Part shown: positions 11,608 through 23,739 of the stretch, one piece after another
How positions within the stretch are numbered: the first letter of the stretch is position 1
Layout of the letters: every line of letters begins with the position of its first letter
DNA from: Capsicum annuum
Taxonomy: Eukaryota; Streptophyta; Magnoliopsida; Solanales; Solanaceae
Assembly: GCF_002878395.1 (NCBI RefSeq)
Contig: NC_061115.1
Coordinates: 92,452,595 to 92,516,594, forward strand
Reading direction: 5' to 3'
DNA length: 64,000 nt
Notes under the pieces: model-generated
The model's database searches: none
What the model was told of the DNA's origin: nothing
The model's input: only the letters and a program-made list of their open reading frames with translations
Made by a program: the position numbers and the translations under genes

Positions 11608-12874
11608 GAGTAATTAACTAACAAGAAGTAAAAACAAAAAAGCAACAAAGGGAAAATCTACAAAATGAACAAACACACAAGTTAATTCAAAAGCCTCACC
11701 ACACTCACACTTGGTTTCACAAGTGTTGAAAATTTAGGAACACTTGGTAAGTAAATTGAGTGGTGAATATTCCTTGGTCCGGAATCAATTTTGATTTGAT
11801 ATGAATTAAATAAAATGATGCATGGACTTGAACCAACAAACTACTAAGAATTAAAAATTAGAAAAGGCACACAAAATACTGAAGACACAAAACAAATGGA
11901 CTCTAATCTAATTACCAAACTAGTAGGTACTTACTAGATTACTAATTAGGGATAGAATTAACTTATAATAAACTAAAATAAAAAATTTGAAAATAATAAA
12001 TCTAACTAAGAACTCAATTGGGTCGTTGAGCTATGATAACGTGGTATTCAATGATTCGACGTTGAGTTTTAAATTTTTTTTCAATCCAAAATTCCATGTC
12101 TCGGCCTAGAATACCTTTGGAGAAGAAGAATGATGATTTGAGGGGGAAATAACTAGTTTTGGATCATTTTTAAGACTCCAATTGAATTCCAAAAACAATG
12201 GTCCCCCCCTTTGTACTTGGATTGTACTTGATTTTGTACTTTGATTATTTCTTTGTCTCTTCTTTCTTTGGACAAATATGAATATACCAAGGAATATTCC
12301 TTCACAATCACGAAGTACACTCTCTTTCTTCTCCTTTTTTGGATCAAATAAACTCTTTGAATATTATTCCTTAGAAAGACTTGATGAAGATAGAAGAACA
12401 AGATGAATATTTAAGAGTCGACCAAAGTTTAACCCCTAACCAAATAAACCCTAATCTCCAATATTCTTATAGATCTAGGTTCCTTAGGCCAAGGTGAGCC
12501 CAAATATCAAAAAATAAGTCACAAAACACGTCATCCACTCAAACCTAAAATGGATCAAGTTTCTTCAATGCTTCAAAATGCCATAGACATGGTGGATCTA
12601 GCTCAAAATCGATCAAATCTTGTTCCAAGTATAGATCTAGACTTCCTAGGTGCTAGAGAACAAGTATCCAGCACTTGAAACCAACAAAACACAATAAAAT
12701 TTAGTAGATATAACCAAAAACTTTCGTATCTACACAAAAAACACAAGACAACACTAATCTTTTTGAAATTTTTGGATTTTTGACTCTTTTTTTGTGGAGT
12801 TTTTTGACTCTAGACTCTTTTTTGTGAAGATTTTCTTGGATTCAAGACTTAGAGTTCTCGGAATAACTCTAATA
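11608..12874 (-). other. G leader and 5' untranslated internal region
   Basis: About 1.27 kb lies between the primer site and the gag-like start. An 82-codon lysine/tyrosine-rich ORF (12401-12153) has no recognisable motif and is probably chance. No RNA gene or splice evidence is visible. Confidence 0.45.
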
Positions 12875-12890
12875 CATAGTTATGATACCA
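12875..12890 (-). other. Primer binding site of G
   Basis: On the minus strand it reads TGGTATCATAACTATG, close to TGGTATCAGAGCTATG, two bases (TT) after the LTR end at 12893. Confidence 0.65.
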
Positions 12891-12892
12891 AA

Positions 12893-13567
12893 TAATAAAA
12901 AAATAAACAACTAAAAACGAAAATAAGGAGTCAAGACATAAAAATTAGCAACCACAAGACAAAGAAAACCACACATAGAAAGGGGTTGAAGAAGAAGATT
13001 GCATAAATGTAAAGATAGATAGAGAGACCCTCACTTCCCCCAATTATTAGCATAATAAGGTTTCTCAAACCTTCAAATACACCTCACCAATGTAACATCA
13101 AACCTCACTCTTAGGTGAACCAAAGGAGTTCACACTCCCTCATTCACACCATTCTTACCAAATGTTAAACACAAATAAAAATCCATTCAATTGCATTAAA
13201 ACACTCAAGTTTCGGTTTCTACACTAAAATAAGACTAAGAAAAACACTCTAAGGAGAAATCTTTCAATATTCTTCCAAAACTAATGATTATGAAAGATAA
13301 AATGTCTATTTTACTATTACACAGAAAAGGCCAAAAACACCCTTAATGAGAGAGGGAATTGGGGTGCCTCTTGAGTGTAACTTTGGAGTTAAAAATGTCC
13401 TCAATGCCCTTCACTTGAGGTGCCTACTTAGTGTATAATTACTCCTCATTTTCTGCTCTTGAATAAGGCTTCAAAATTCTCCAAAAATGACTTTAATTGC
13501 TTTCCAATTCTGAAGCTTGAACCTTGGACAATATCTTGTACTCTTGGTGCTCCTCATGCTTGCATTA
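12893..13567 (-). repeat. 5' LTR of G
   Basis: 675 bp, partner of 9400-10052. Its inner end reads TTATTA where the partner has GTATCA, and its outer end CATTA (plus strand ...CTTGCATTA) where the partner has ...CTTGTATCA. An extra ~25 bp ('tttccaattctgaagcttga') near 13501 is missing from the left copy. Confidence 0.85.
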
Positions 13568-14290
13568 TTCTTCTTAGGTTAGGTTACCTGTAGAATTCTT
13601 TGATTATAGTTTTATAGGTCATTTTTTCAAAATGTTTCCTTAGCATAGGATGATCAAAAATTCTTCATAAGGTACTCAACCTATTATGCCAGTGGTGCCC
13701 CCAATTTGGAGTGGTATATAGGGTAACAAAGATGGTCCCAGGGATTTGCATGGAAGTATTGAGGTAAGTAGAGTAGGTGTTTTGGCAGAAACCAAGTTAG
13801 AAGGTTGGTGGGGTCTTTTATTTATCCTTCTTAGTTACCTATATACTGAGGCTTTGAATGTTATTATCACAGGTACAATTTTAGTATGCCATCAGTTAGA
13901 TTCTGCATTACCTTATCTGGGCTCCACATATTATGCATCTCGATTAGTATTGTCTTATGAGCCATTGTACCTATGCATGTATCTACTCCCATGGATGATT
14001 CTTTAGTAGTGGATCATATGTATAGAGCTTATGTTGTGACTATTTGGGAGTATAACACTTGGATGATCTTATTATACTCTGTATGGTTGATTTTGATGTA
14101 ATTTATAGAATGGACTGGTTATCCCCCTATCATGTGATCTTGGATTATTTTTCCAATACCATTACCTTAGTAATTCCTAGAATATCTTGGGTTGTATGGC
14201 AAGGTGCTTACTGTTGCACACCAATAGGGATTATTTATTATATTCAGGACAGGAGACTAATATAAAGATATTGTAACTTGTATATGTTTG
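13568..14290 (+). pseudogene. F aspartic protease region (decayed)
   Basis: The frame from 13746 contains VGVLAETKLEGW, then ALNVIITGTILVCHQLDSAL followed by PYLGSTYYAS. The next segment (14041-14190) reads YNTWMILL..VDFDVIYRMDWLSPYHVILDYF. These are the family's VITGTIxVCHxxA..LFDPGSTYSYAS and MVDFDVILGMDWL blocks. The catalytic Asp position reads Tyr (PYLGS), so the protease is dead by sequence. G separates this from the gag half upstream. Confidence 0.78.
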
Positions 14291-14312
14291 AGATATTAGT
14301 ACTAAGAATCCT

Positions 14313-15460
14313 TTGCTACATTTTAATCCTTTAGTTAGTGACTTTGCAGATGTCTTACCTACCAACCTATCAGACCTTTCTCCTGAGCGTGAAATGGAAT
14401 TCTCTAATGATCCAGATTCATACACCCAATCCATTTCTATTATACCTTATTATATGGATCCCACCAATCTTTTAGAGCTAAATATTTTTCTTTAGTACCT
14501 TTTCCATAAGGGATTTATTAAAATGATTATTTTATAGTGGGTGTCTAATTTTTTATTTGTTTAGAAAACAATAATTCTATATATATGTGTATCAACTGTA
14601 GATAGCTATATAAGGTGACACTAGAGAATAAGGATCTTATGTTGTATATTGATGATATATTTGACTTGTTTTAGGGTGTATGCATGTTTTATAAGATTGA
14701 TTTTTTATTTACCTATTATCATTTGAGGATTTGGGTGACATACTTTCCTAAGACATCCTTTAGGATTCAATATGACAATTATGAGTTCCTAGTGATGTCC
14801 TAAGGGTTTTCTAGTGCCCCAAAAACATTGATGGACTTGATAAACTATGTATGAAGGCCCAACTTGGACTCTATCATGATTATGTTTAATCATGGCATAC
14901 TTGTTTACCTCAGAAGTAGGGAAGAACATGATCAACATTTGAGGATTGTGCTCCACACATTAAGAGATCAATGGCTTTATGTCAAATACTCGATATGTGT
15001 GAGTTCTGGATTAAGTATATAGCATTCTTGGGGAGCATGGTATCCAAGGATGGGTTTATGATAGACCCAAAAATGATTGAGGCAACTAGTAATTGGGCCA
15101 GGCGTAGATCTCCGACCAAGGCTCCCATCTTTATTGGGGTTGGAAAGTTACCAAAGATGGTTTGTCGAGGGATTAGCCTCTATTGTAGTAACTATGACTT
15201 GATTAACCAGGCAAAATTTCCCATTTTAGTAGTCCAATGAGTATAAGGTGAGATTTTTGAAGCTCAAGGCCTTACTCACTTTAGCTCCTATTCTGACTTT
15301 TTTAGTAAATGGAAAAGGGTTTATAGCATAGTATATTATGATACATCAGTTATTTGATTGGGTTGTCATCTAATGCAGCAAGGCCTAGTTATAAATTATT
15401 CTTTGAGATAAGAAAAAGTATGTGATCCAACTACCCATTCATGACTTATAGTTAGCGATG
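14313..15460 (+). pseudogene. F reverse transcriptase/RNase H (decayed)
   Basis: 14313-14495 reads SDFADVLPTNLSDLSPEREM EFSND..SIIPYYMDPTNLLEL, the RT entry (ADVFPxDLPGxPPxREIxF, PPYRMAPAELxEL). Later blocks are a YYHLRIWVT region, SFRIQYDNYEFLVMS, TLMDLINYV, MIMFNHGILVYLRSREEHDQ, HTLRDQWLYVKYSICEFWIK and FLGSMVSKDGFMIDPKMIEA. The F-I-D-D catalytic box is F-N-H-G (about 14885-14896), so both Asp are lost. Decayed RNase H linker sequence follows to ~15460. Confidence 0.82.
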
Positions 15461-15889
15461 GTTGTTTTTCTATTTATGATTTAAAGGATTACTTATATGA
15501 AATTCACAATAAGAACAACATATTAATATAGCCTTGAATATATTCTGACGTAGAAGTATCTCAACTTGATATAGTGTAGGTGACTTGAGTTGCTGAACGA
15601 CTATGACCTTTTATTATGTACCCTTTGAGTAAGTTAAATATGGTAGCGAATGCCATCAGTCAAAGGATGGTGAGTATATAGAGTTTGGTCTTAATTTCCG
15701 TTTTGGATAAACTATTGTCCTTGGATATTCAATATTAACCAAAAATGTTGGTTCAACTGGACATGCATACCCTAAGAGAATTCTTGCTAGTGTTTAGGCC
15801 AATTTTACTTTGTTGAAGAAAATTTGAGATTGACAATTTGAGGATAGTGTATTGTGTGATATTTGAGATTAGGTGCAAAAGAGTGATGC

Positions 15890-17000
15890 CAAGTGGTCCA
15901 CCTTAGACTCTTATGGTATGTTGAAGTTTTATGGAAATATTTGTGTTTTAAGTCTAGGAGACTTCGTTAGTTGATAGTTTGAGAGGGCCATTTCTCTAGA
16001 TACTCTATTCATCTTGGGAAAACTAAGATATATAGAGATTTAAGGTAGAATTAATAGTGAAGAATTATATGGAAATATATAGCAGAATTTATGTCTCGAT
16101 GTCTCTGTTGTCAGCAAGTAAAGTTTGAGCATTTGAGAATTATTGGTCTACTTTTGAGGCTACCCATTCCTTAACAAAAGTGTTAGTGTATTACTATAGG
16201 TTTTATGAGTGGTTTACCTCGTATTAATCATAGTTCTAATAACATTTGGGTCATCATTTATAATTTGACAAAGTCTCCTTACTTCTTACCTATTAAGTCA
16301 TCTAATAATGTTGAGAGGTTGGCTAGAATCTATGTTTGAGAGGTGTTTCATCCTTATGGAGTGCACTATCTATTATTTTTGATAGAGCTTCCTAGTTAAG
16401 CTACAACTTTTGGGGAGATTTTCAAAAGATGTTGGGTACCTAAGTCAACCTTAGCAAAAATTTTCATCCCCAAACTGATGCTTAGTTAGAGTAGACTTTT
16501 AGAAAGATATGCTTTGAACTTTGTTATAGATTTTAATGGTCAGTTGGAGTAGTTTAGAGCATTAGTAGAGTTTTTCTATAATAGCTACCACTCAACTATT
16601 TAGATATCCCTTTTTAAGGAACTGTAATATTTGCAATATCGATCTACTGTTAGTTGGTCTGTAATTTTAGAGGTTATGCCACAATGTACGAATCTGCTTT
16701 GAGTGTCATTACACAAATTTTAGGTTATTCAAGAAAAGATACCAGAAGCTTACAGTAGGCAGAAGAGTTATGCTAACTGTAGGCTTTATACTTTAAAACT
16801 TGTTGTAGGTTATTGGGTTTTACTTCGAGTGTCAATCATGAAGAGTATGATGATGTTTAAAAGTGGCTCAGCTCCACCCTAGTTATATTGGGCCACTTGA
16901 GATTCTTTTGAGAGCTGGGGAGGTAACTTATGAGTTAGAATTTTCTCTATATTTATATAAAATTCATCATTAATTTTGGTCCTGAGTCTCCCAAGATCAT
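15890..17000 (+). pseudogene. F integrase (decayed)
   Basis: Short blocks in different frames follow the integrase order. They are a remnant of the HHCC region ending CCQQVKFEH-like (~16110), a GFMSGLPRINH-type block (~16200), FHPYGVHYLLF (~16350), a SFLRDFQKMLGT-like block, FRALVEFFYNSYHSTI-like (~16550), and APPYIGPLEILLRAGEVTYE (~16870-16930) of the C-terminal domain. No catalytic residue can be assigned safely. It ends about 50 bp before LTR-like sequence. Confidence 0.65.
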
Positions 17001-17029
17001 TTTTGCTATTAGTTAGACTTTGGTTAAAA

Positions 17030-19469
17030 ATAAACATTGGGTGTGGAACCAATTTTTTATCAAAAAGACCATTGTTTGAAATTTTGACGATTCCACTAAA
17101 TTTGGAAAGCCAAATTTTTTGGGATAGCATAGTTTGTTAGGGTTCATGGGGTTCCAAATAAATATCGGGGACTCGTTTGAAAAGTTTTCAATGTAGTTAA
17201 AGTTGTTGGTATGTTAGCACCTGGTCCATGAACAGTTTCTTTGTTACTATAGCGAAAAAACCTTCACCATTATGAGGGTCTGTTGAACTTATTTGTTATG
17301 ATCATGAGGCTGTGGATTTTGACTACAATGAAGGAGGGCTCGCATGTCTAAGACACCACGATTGTGATAGTTTTGTCAGTGATGTCCCACAATCGCGATC
17401 AAGGATTTTTGCAATTACGATGAAAGAACCCCTGGTAGTATAAATACTACTCACTTCATTATTTAGGTCAAAATTCTAAGCTATATCACCATTGATGATT
17501 GTGGAAGCTCAAAAATTATATGAAAATTAATTAAAGCTTACATTAATCAGGGGTTGATTAGGTGATCATTTTGCAATATTTCCTCTATAAGTTTCAAACC
17601 TGATTTCCATTTAATTTTGTAATTTATTCTTGGACTTTTGCTATTGTATGGGGCAGTTTAGGGAACAATTAGAGAATTTGTGGTGCTCAATTTTTTTCAC
17701 AAACTCATTGTTCCACATTGGCACTATTGTAGTGTTAAGTTTTTGATTCTACAAGAAGGCCCCATGGTGATTTTAAGCCCAATTTCTAAACTAGAGCATA
17801 AATTCACTATATGGTTATTGGTGTTCCCTTCCTGATGCCTAGGTTATTATTTTGATAGCATAGAAATGGTCAGAGGTTTCTTAGAAGGGAAAAGCTCTTG
17901 CATAGAGAATTTCAAGTGTGCTCAATGGTGTCCAGGTAAGCTAGGCTTCAATTTATTTAGACTTTTCTCTTTAATGGTATTAGTATGGTATTGTAATAAA
18001 TATTGATTGGCTGTTATGGTTTGGGTATCCATTTAGTCAATGACAAAATATGGTAATCGATTAGGGGGCTTTTCGATAGATTTTGACCTTAAACTCCCTT
18101 AAGTTGGTAGTTTCTTCTTCTTTAGGGCTTGACTTAGCATACTTAGGGCCTTAGGTTTTGATTTAGAAGAATTAGTCTAGGTTCAGGTAGATGCTTGACT
18201 TAGGTTGGGTTTTGGGGGTTTGTAGTTGTCTTGATCGCACCTTTCTAAGATAAAGTACAATCAGATAGAGCCCTGCCCTATAATTAATAAGTCTTAAATA
18301 CCTAGGTGGGATAGTTATGGAGACTAGAATAGTTTTCTTGCTATTTGTGGTCAATGACTTGGTATTCCCGACATTTTACCCTTTTAGGTGTTAAGTCATT
18401 ATATTTAACTTACGAAAAGGAATTTCATAAATCTGTAAGGTATTTGGTCTTTTAAAATAGGAAAAAGGAATGGTTAGACTTGCATTGCGTATGAGCCATG
18501 GATTTTGGTCTCGTATTGCATTTTTAGTTCTAGTCTGAATTCGATGCTTGGTTTACTGATTATTATCTATTAGTTTTTTTTAGATTTTGACATTTATTAT
18601 TATTGATATTTGGTCGGTAATACAGTTTGAGACCAATATTTTTTATGGTTATCTATAGAGGAAGATTATATTGTATGCTTATCGCATTTCTTGGCTAGTT
18701 TTCTTCACATTTCTTACTATTAAACTTGGTCTTATACTAATATTACGCCTCAACTGCACCCACAATGCTTATGGGATTCTATTGGTTCAATTTCGTGGTG
18801 TGTACCTTCTAGGATTATTAAGAAATTTATTTTCTCTTTTGAGGCTTACATTTGATTCTCGTATATACTTGGCATTACCTATGATTTCCATTTTGAGCAG
18901 AATCTAATGCCCCTTAGTATAGACCTGTACGTTACTTTAAATAGCTTTTACATCAATTTATATCAGTCAACCTATGATGCCTATTGAGTTCCCCATGTTT
19001 TTATACTCATACTAAACTTCTGCATCTTTTTCGCAGATGTAGATCCTAGTATGAGTCAACATTGTTGATGTCAACTTCAAATAGGTCTATTGAATGGTGA
19101 TTATGGTGAGTTTTCAGCATTCGAAGATGACCCATCTCCTTAGGTTCTAGTATTAGTCATATTTTGTAACTTTTATAGTACCTTGTATATTTTTTTTGTA
19201 TTTTTCTAGTACTTTTTGTATATAGTGGATCTTGTACAAAATTTACCAGGTCTTGGGGGATTTATTTAATATAATATGTCCCTTCCTCTCTTTTTGTTAT
19301 GCCATGCTTGTATATTTCCCTTTATAGTTTCTTTGAATTATGATTTTACCCTTATTTCTCTCTCTTTTCCCTTTAAGTATATTGATTATCATTTTGAGCT
19401 ATGGTATTGTCTTACATACTGGTGGGTTAAAGCTGGTGTCATCATGACAAAAGTTTCTAGGTTGTGATA
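17030..19469 (+). repeat. 3' LTR of F (~2.4 kb)
   Basis: It shares its start with the B 5' LTR (blocks 'gatagcata', 'ttccawa', 'ttgttggt') and its end with the F 5' LTR. A TATA-like 'gtataaatactactc' lies at ~17439. The end is ...TCATGACAAAAGTTTCTAGGTTGTGATA at 19469, the gypsy LTR end GGGTTGTGACA with changes. ORFs inside it (e.g. 18671-18907) have no homology to retroelement proteins. The left edge is approximate. Confidence 0.6.
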
Positions 19470-19922
19470 TGTAATAAATTTTAAAGATTACAAGATATAT
19501 GGTAATCCACTATAGGATACCATATGAGAAGATAATATGAGTCGACACATTAAAGTGAACTAATTGGTGCTAGCTTTGTTATTAATTTATTTACTTAGTC
19601 TGCTCAACATTTTGAAGACTTTCTAGTTGGATTATGTAATACTTCTTTCTTCAGAAATAATGACAAGTCAATAAAGATTGGTGTGATCTAGTTAAATAGA
19701 TTAATTCAATTCTCTTTATGGATGGTGATTACTTATTGGTGTTTTTTCATCTCCGTATAGCGATTTTTGATGTAGGATTAATGTTTGTTTTTTGTCCTGG
19801 TTATGTTTCTTATTGCTCTAGCAATATTTTAAAGAATTATGATAATCTTTTTCTGGTAGTATTTCCCTTCTTTATTTTGTAAGACTTGAATGCAAGCACA
19901 AGTTCTTTTTAAGAAAGGGAGA
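19470..19922 (+). other. 3' untranslated tail of an unidentified element K
   Basis: No protein motif is recognisable. The last 30 bp (cttgaatgcaagcacaag, then a purine stretch aagaaagggagaa) look like the region before a gypsy 3' LTR. The left part may be F flank. Confidence 0.35.
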
Positions 19923-20455
19923 ATGACGCAATCAAAAAAGCAAGATCGATATCAAAAAGTGGTGGTGTGAGATATCTTTTTTATGGAGCTTTCAATTACC
20001 CACAAAAATTTAAAGTGTTATTGAAGGATCATTAAAAGAGTTTTTAAAGTTCATAACATGCATAAATGGATTTACTAGGAAAGTGTTGATAACCAGCGAA
20101 GTCATCAAGGGCTTTGGACTATTCTTTCAACTATTATGGGCTTTGGAGACTAAAATAAAGCATGATGGAAAACTTCAAAGCCACATGTGCTTAAGTGGAT
20201 ATTGTAATAATTTGGTCATTTTTGTAATGTGGTTATTTATACAGGACTAGTATAAATAGTCTTTATGTATTTCATATTGGAGTTAGTTTTTGGACACTAT
20301 AATGACCCTCCAATTTATTTTGTAATTTTTCATTCATTTTGAGTTTTCATATAGTTGCGAAAAGTCATTTATGACTTATTGAGACAATTGGTTTTATTCC
20401 CGAGTAGTTTATTTTATTTTTAAGCCTATTTCTATATTTGGAGCTTTGCAGTTGA
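19923..20455 (+). repeat. Probable LTR of K
   Basis: It starts TGACGCAATC right after a purine tract and contains a good TATA-like box (tagtataaatag, ~20250) in the middle. It could end ...GCTTTGCA at ~20453. No second copy exists in the window, so both the assignment and the right edge are tentative. Confidence 0.38.
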
Positions 20456-20459
20456 GAAA

Positions 20460-21600
20460 ATTTACTTTGGTCAAAACTTTTAGTAAAAATACTCGGATAG
20501 GAATTTCGACAATTTTGTTAGCTCAGAAACATGCATTTTTTTATAGGGGACCTTTGGTTTTGGTACCAAGGCTTCTAGACTTATTTTAGGATATTGGGTT
20601 GTGTTTTGATAAAACAAAAAGACTGGGCATAGGGCCAGCATTTTTTTAAAATAACCTAGATAGGAATTTATTGATTTTGTTGACTTTAGAATGTCATTTT
20701 TGATAGGGTAGCATATTTCATTAACGTATTCAAGGTTCCATAGGTATCTCAAAGACCCATAGGGAGATTTTAAAACATGGATAAAATTGTTGGTGTAGGC
20801 ACCAAGTGTTCTTCATGTTTGGGGCCAGCTAGACGCATTTGCAGGTAAAGTTTATTGACATTCACGATTCAAATAGGACCATCATGTTTGTGATGAAGTC
20901 TATAGAACCTAAACTAGCTCCTTCATCAAATTTGTCAAGAAGTCCATCACGATTAATATAGTCAACCTAGTAGGATCTCGCAATCGCAGCTAAGGGTCTT
21001 GCAAACACAATGAGTCACCCTTGGAAGTAAAAATAGTTATCTTCTTTATTTTCCAGTCATTTCTATCATGTCTTTCACCATGGCTAACCTTGGAATATTG
21101 GGAATGGTGAGGAATACATATTATTGAGCTAAAGGTTGTTCAATCTATGTCCCTTGCCCTTTTCGTATTAATTCAGCATTGAAATTTGTCAATTCTTTTA
21201 TTGAAATCATAGATTGGGGTCCTCAACTTTTGGTACTTTATGGACTATTTTGATCTCTGATTAGGCTTTATTCATGCTCAATTTTTGAGCATGCATTCCT
21301 CATCCTTTGAGGGACCTAGTTATGGGTTTAATATCTGGTTTCTATTAAGGGCCCCATGGGTGACTTTTACGTTGATATTTAGCTAGGAACATAATATAAA
21401 ATATGGGTCTTGCATTACTTTTACTGACATATGGATTGTAATTATGGTAGCTAATGGATTTTTGAGGTTGAGTAGTGGGGAAAATAGCTTGTGGCCAGTC
21501 CAAGCTACTATTCTATTTTGAGGTAGGCTATGGTCTACTTTTTAAATATTTTACTCTATATGGTTGAAGATTGTATAAATTTCATGCGAGGTAGCGGTTT
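20460..21600 (+). repeat. B 5' LTR, first part
   Basis: It shares blocks with the F 3' LTR at 17060-17460, including the 'gatagggtagcata..ttcc' segment and the 'cgcaatcgca' motif. It stops exactly at 21600, where L begins, and continues at 30622. A diverged duplication of ~65 bp lies at 20490-20555 and 20645-20710. The left edge is approximate. Confidence 0.6.
21596..21600. repeat. Target site duplication of L, left copy
   Basis: GGTTT here and at 30617-30621, identical. Confidence 0.92.
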
Positions 21601-22129
21601 TGTCATGACCTAAACTAGGGCCTAGTCAAGATGGATATCTCAAGCCTACCGTGGGAAAGAGACCACCCTATTAGCCTTACCTCAAGAGCACATTATTATA
21701 AATAGTAGATGTCAACCAAAATAGCAATGAGAAGGATATATAAGCCAAATGACAATTCTAAGAATTTAAAAAAACAACCAACCCACATTTGTCCACAAAA
21801 GCCTCTAAAAAAAATACCAACTAAGTTGAGACATGCCCCTGACAATGACAAAATGAAACCAAAAATAAAATACTAATACAATAAAGAAACCGGCGAAATG
21901 ACAAGACCTAAAAATCGAATGGCGGCTCACCACTTCACAGTAGATTGATAGGAATACTGAATAGCCTAAGGCTGCATAGGAGCAACAGAAAACCCTTCGG
22001 ACTCTATATCATGAAACAGTGTAGCATCCAGGTCATTGGGGCGATAACTAGGATGTAACTCAAGTAATAAGATTCAATAATGTATTTACCAAAATCCATT
22101 AATAAACCATATGCACAACATTCTTATAC

Positions 22130-22177
22130 ATATATATATATATGTGTGTGTATATATATGTGTGTGTGTGTGTGTGT
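22130..22177. repeat. (TA)n/(TG)n microsatellite
   Basis: Alternating TA and TG runs in the L 3' LTR. The other L LTR has only a short TATATTTATATA at this place. Confidence 0.9.
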
Positions 22178-22351
22178 ACTTTAAACATAAGTCTAAAGTA
22201 TCAAACAGAAATGTATAGATCGCTCTATCCTTATGGGACCCACGACCTGTATGGGTTCACTTCCCCTGCTAAAAGAGACCCAATGCATGTTAGCCACATG
22301 AATCGAGGGAAAATTTAGGAAATACTAATAAAATCAAGGATATAGCCCTCC

Positions 22352-22352
22352 T

Positions 22353-22384
<32 letters not shown>

Positions 22385-22430
22385 CATATATATATATAAT
22401 ATATACATATATATATACATATATACATAT

Positions 22431-22461
<31 letters not shown>
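22352..22461. repeat. Compound TATA/CATATA microsatellite
   Basis: About 110 bp of TA dinucleotides with regularly spaced CA steps. The corresponding site in the other L LTR is a pure 42-bp (TA)n tract. Confidence 0.93.
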
Positions 22462-23364
22462 ATACATGCACTAAGCACACGGTAACATGGACCCCCAATG
22501 CTGGCAAACGTGGTTTCCTGGGTTGGACCACCTTAGATCTACACTTTTATGGTGAACCACACAATTCCCTTAAACCAAATTAAAACACTTAGCACATAAA
22601 CCAACTATTAACGTAGAGGCATTTATTAAGGCAGTTACCAATTTGGAATTGTCTTACCAATAATATTTGTTTGCTAATTCAATTATGCCAAATTAGTCCA
22701 TATAACCAAACAGACTCCCAATTTCCATTTTAAAAAATCTAATTCATGGCCTCCAAGGCCAGCCAAAACCCGTGTTTGTCGATTTATCCTTTAACGCAAT
22801 GCAATGGGTTCCAAATATAAGTTAAATCCTGCAATTATCCATATTCAAAACCAAGTTTACAAAGTAGGTTGAGGTTAATGCCATTATTATGCAAAAAAAT
22901 CAATCAATTTAGGGAAACCCATTTCCCTAATTCCAACCATAAAAACAATACAATAATTCAATCCCAACAACCATAAATTAAAGCATGAATAATCCATTTA
23001 AACCTTGGGAAAAGTAATTGAAGTAATCACAACCAAATACCATCCACCAAATTTCAAACTCATCAGTTAAAAAACATGAATATTTATTAAATAGATGCCA
23101 TAATGTAAAAATACAAGTTAGGGATGAAGAACATCCCTGAAATATAGAATAATTTGAAGAGAATTTTGAAGTTTTCAGCTTGGATGTTGAATTCTCTGTA
23201 AAACCCTTGAGCTTTCTTAGGTTTCGAGTTTAAGTGGGAAATAATGGAATATGATATTTGAACACTGCAGGAATATGGTCAATTTTTTATTTAAAAGTCA
23301 TACAAAGGGTAAAATGACCAAAAGACCCACACCCTAAGTGAGAAAAAAAATATTGTGATATTAA

Positions 23365-23460
23365 CATAGGTGCATGGCACACCCTTATCGTGGAGGTTAA
23401 CCTCCGTGGCATGCCACTATCGTGGAGGCTTACTGCCTCAGGGTGCCAAATATTCCACGA
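23365..23460. repeat. Short GC-rich tandem units with palindrome
   Basis: Two copies of a ~33-bp unit of the form ggcayrcc..tatcgtggagg..tyacctcc. GGAGGTTAACCTCC at the junction is a perfect 14-bp palindrome. Confidence 0.75.
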
Positions 23461-23593
23461 ACCCCTTCCAAAAATTATATAACTTCCCCAAAACACCCTT
23501 TTAACACCCCTAGTCCCAATTCAAGTCAAAAATTGACATTATGCACGCGGGAGGTTCAAAAATAAAATGGTCGAAATTTAATAGGGTCTTGCA

Positions 23594-23608
23594 TTATCGC
23601 CCCTCTGG
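23594..23608 (-). other. Polypurine tract of L
   Basis: On the minus strand it reads CCAGAGGGGCGATAA, directly before the 3' LTR start TGCAAGACCC. Confidence 0.7.
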
Positions 23609-23739
23609 ATCATTTGTCCCTGAATGATGATTTAGGACACTTTTAGAATGAGAATAGCAGGAATAAAGTATAATTCGAGGACAAATTAAAAAAATGCAAC
23701 AAGTGGGAAACTAAACTCATACCTTATGTACTTTCATCC

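Larger units (their letters stand above)
9400..13567 (-). mobile_element. Non-autonomous LTR element G (4.2 kb, minus strand)
   Basis: The LTRs are 9400-10052 and 12893-13567, the primer site 12890-12875 and the internal region 10053-12874. LTR termini are TGATAC...GTATCA. Flanks are ttatt (9395-9399) and ttctt (13568-13572), a 4/5 target duplication. The internal 2.8 kb has no protease, RT, RNase H or integrase motif on either strand. It holds only a short gag-like start and an unrecognised ORF. It is inserted in F gag. The termini are of the same type as element C, which suggests mobilisation by a C-like autonomous element (inference). Confidence 0.85.
1990..19469 (+). mobile_element. Old Ty3/gypsy element F (plus strand), split by H and G
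   Basis: The parts are a partial 5' LTR (~1990-2706), primer site and leader (2710-~2900), gag (~8250-9390), protease to integrase (13568-~17000) and 3' LTR (~17030-19469). The two LTRs align over the motif tgatgcctaytgag, the stretch near 'gtatgagtcaccat' and the segment 'atagtggatcttgtac'. H occupies ~2930-8190 and G 9400-13567. F is heavily decayed, with many stops and a lost RT active site. Joining the pieces into one element is an inference from collinear order (leader, gag, pol, LTR) on one strand. Confidence 0.72.
21601..23593 (-). repeat. L 3' LTR (1993 bp)
   Basis: Starts TGTCATGACCTAAAC and ends ...GGGTCTTGCA. It aligns with 28681-30616 throughout. It contains (TA)n/(TG)n at 22130-22177, a compound TA/CATA array at 22352-22461, and two copies of a short GC-rich unit near 23365-23460. 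The 62-65 residue ORFs over 22290-22531 are translated microsatellite. Confidence 0.93.

Noticed and set aside
22290..22531. Overlapping ORFs of Ile/Tyr repeats
   Set aside because: Translation of a TA/CATA microsatellite.
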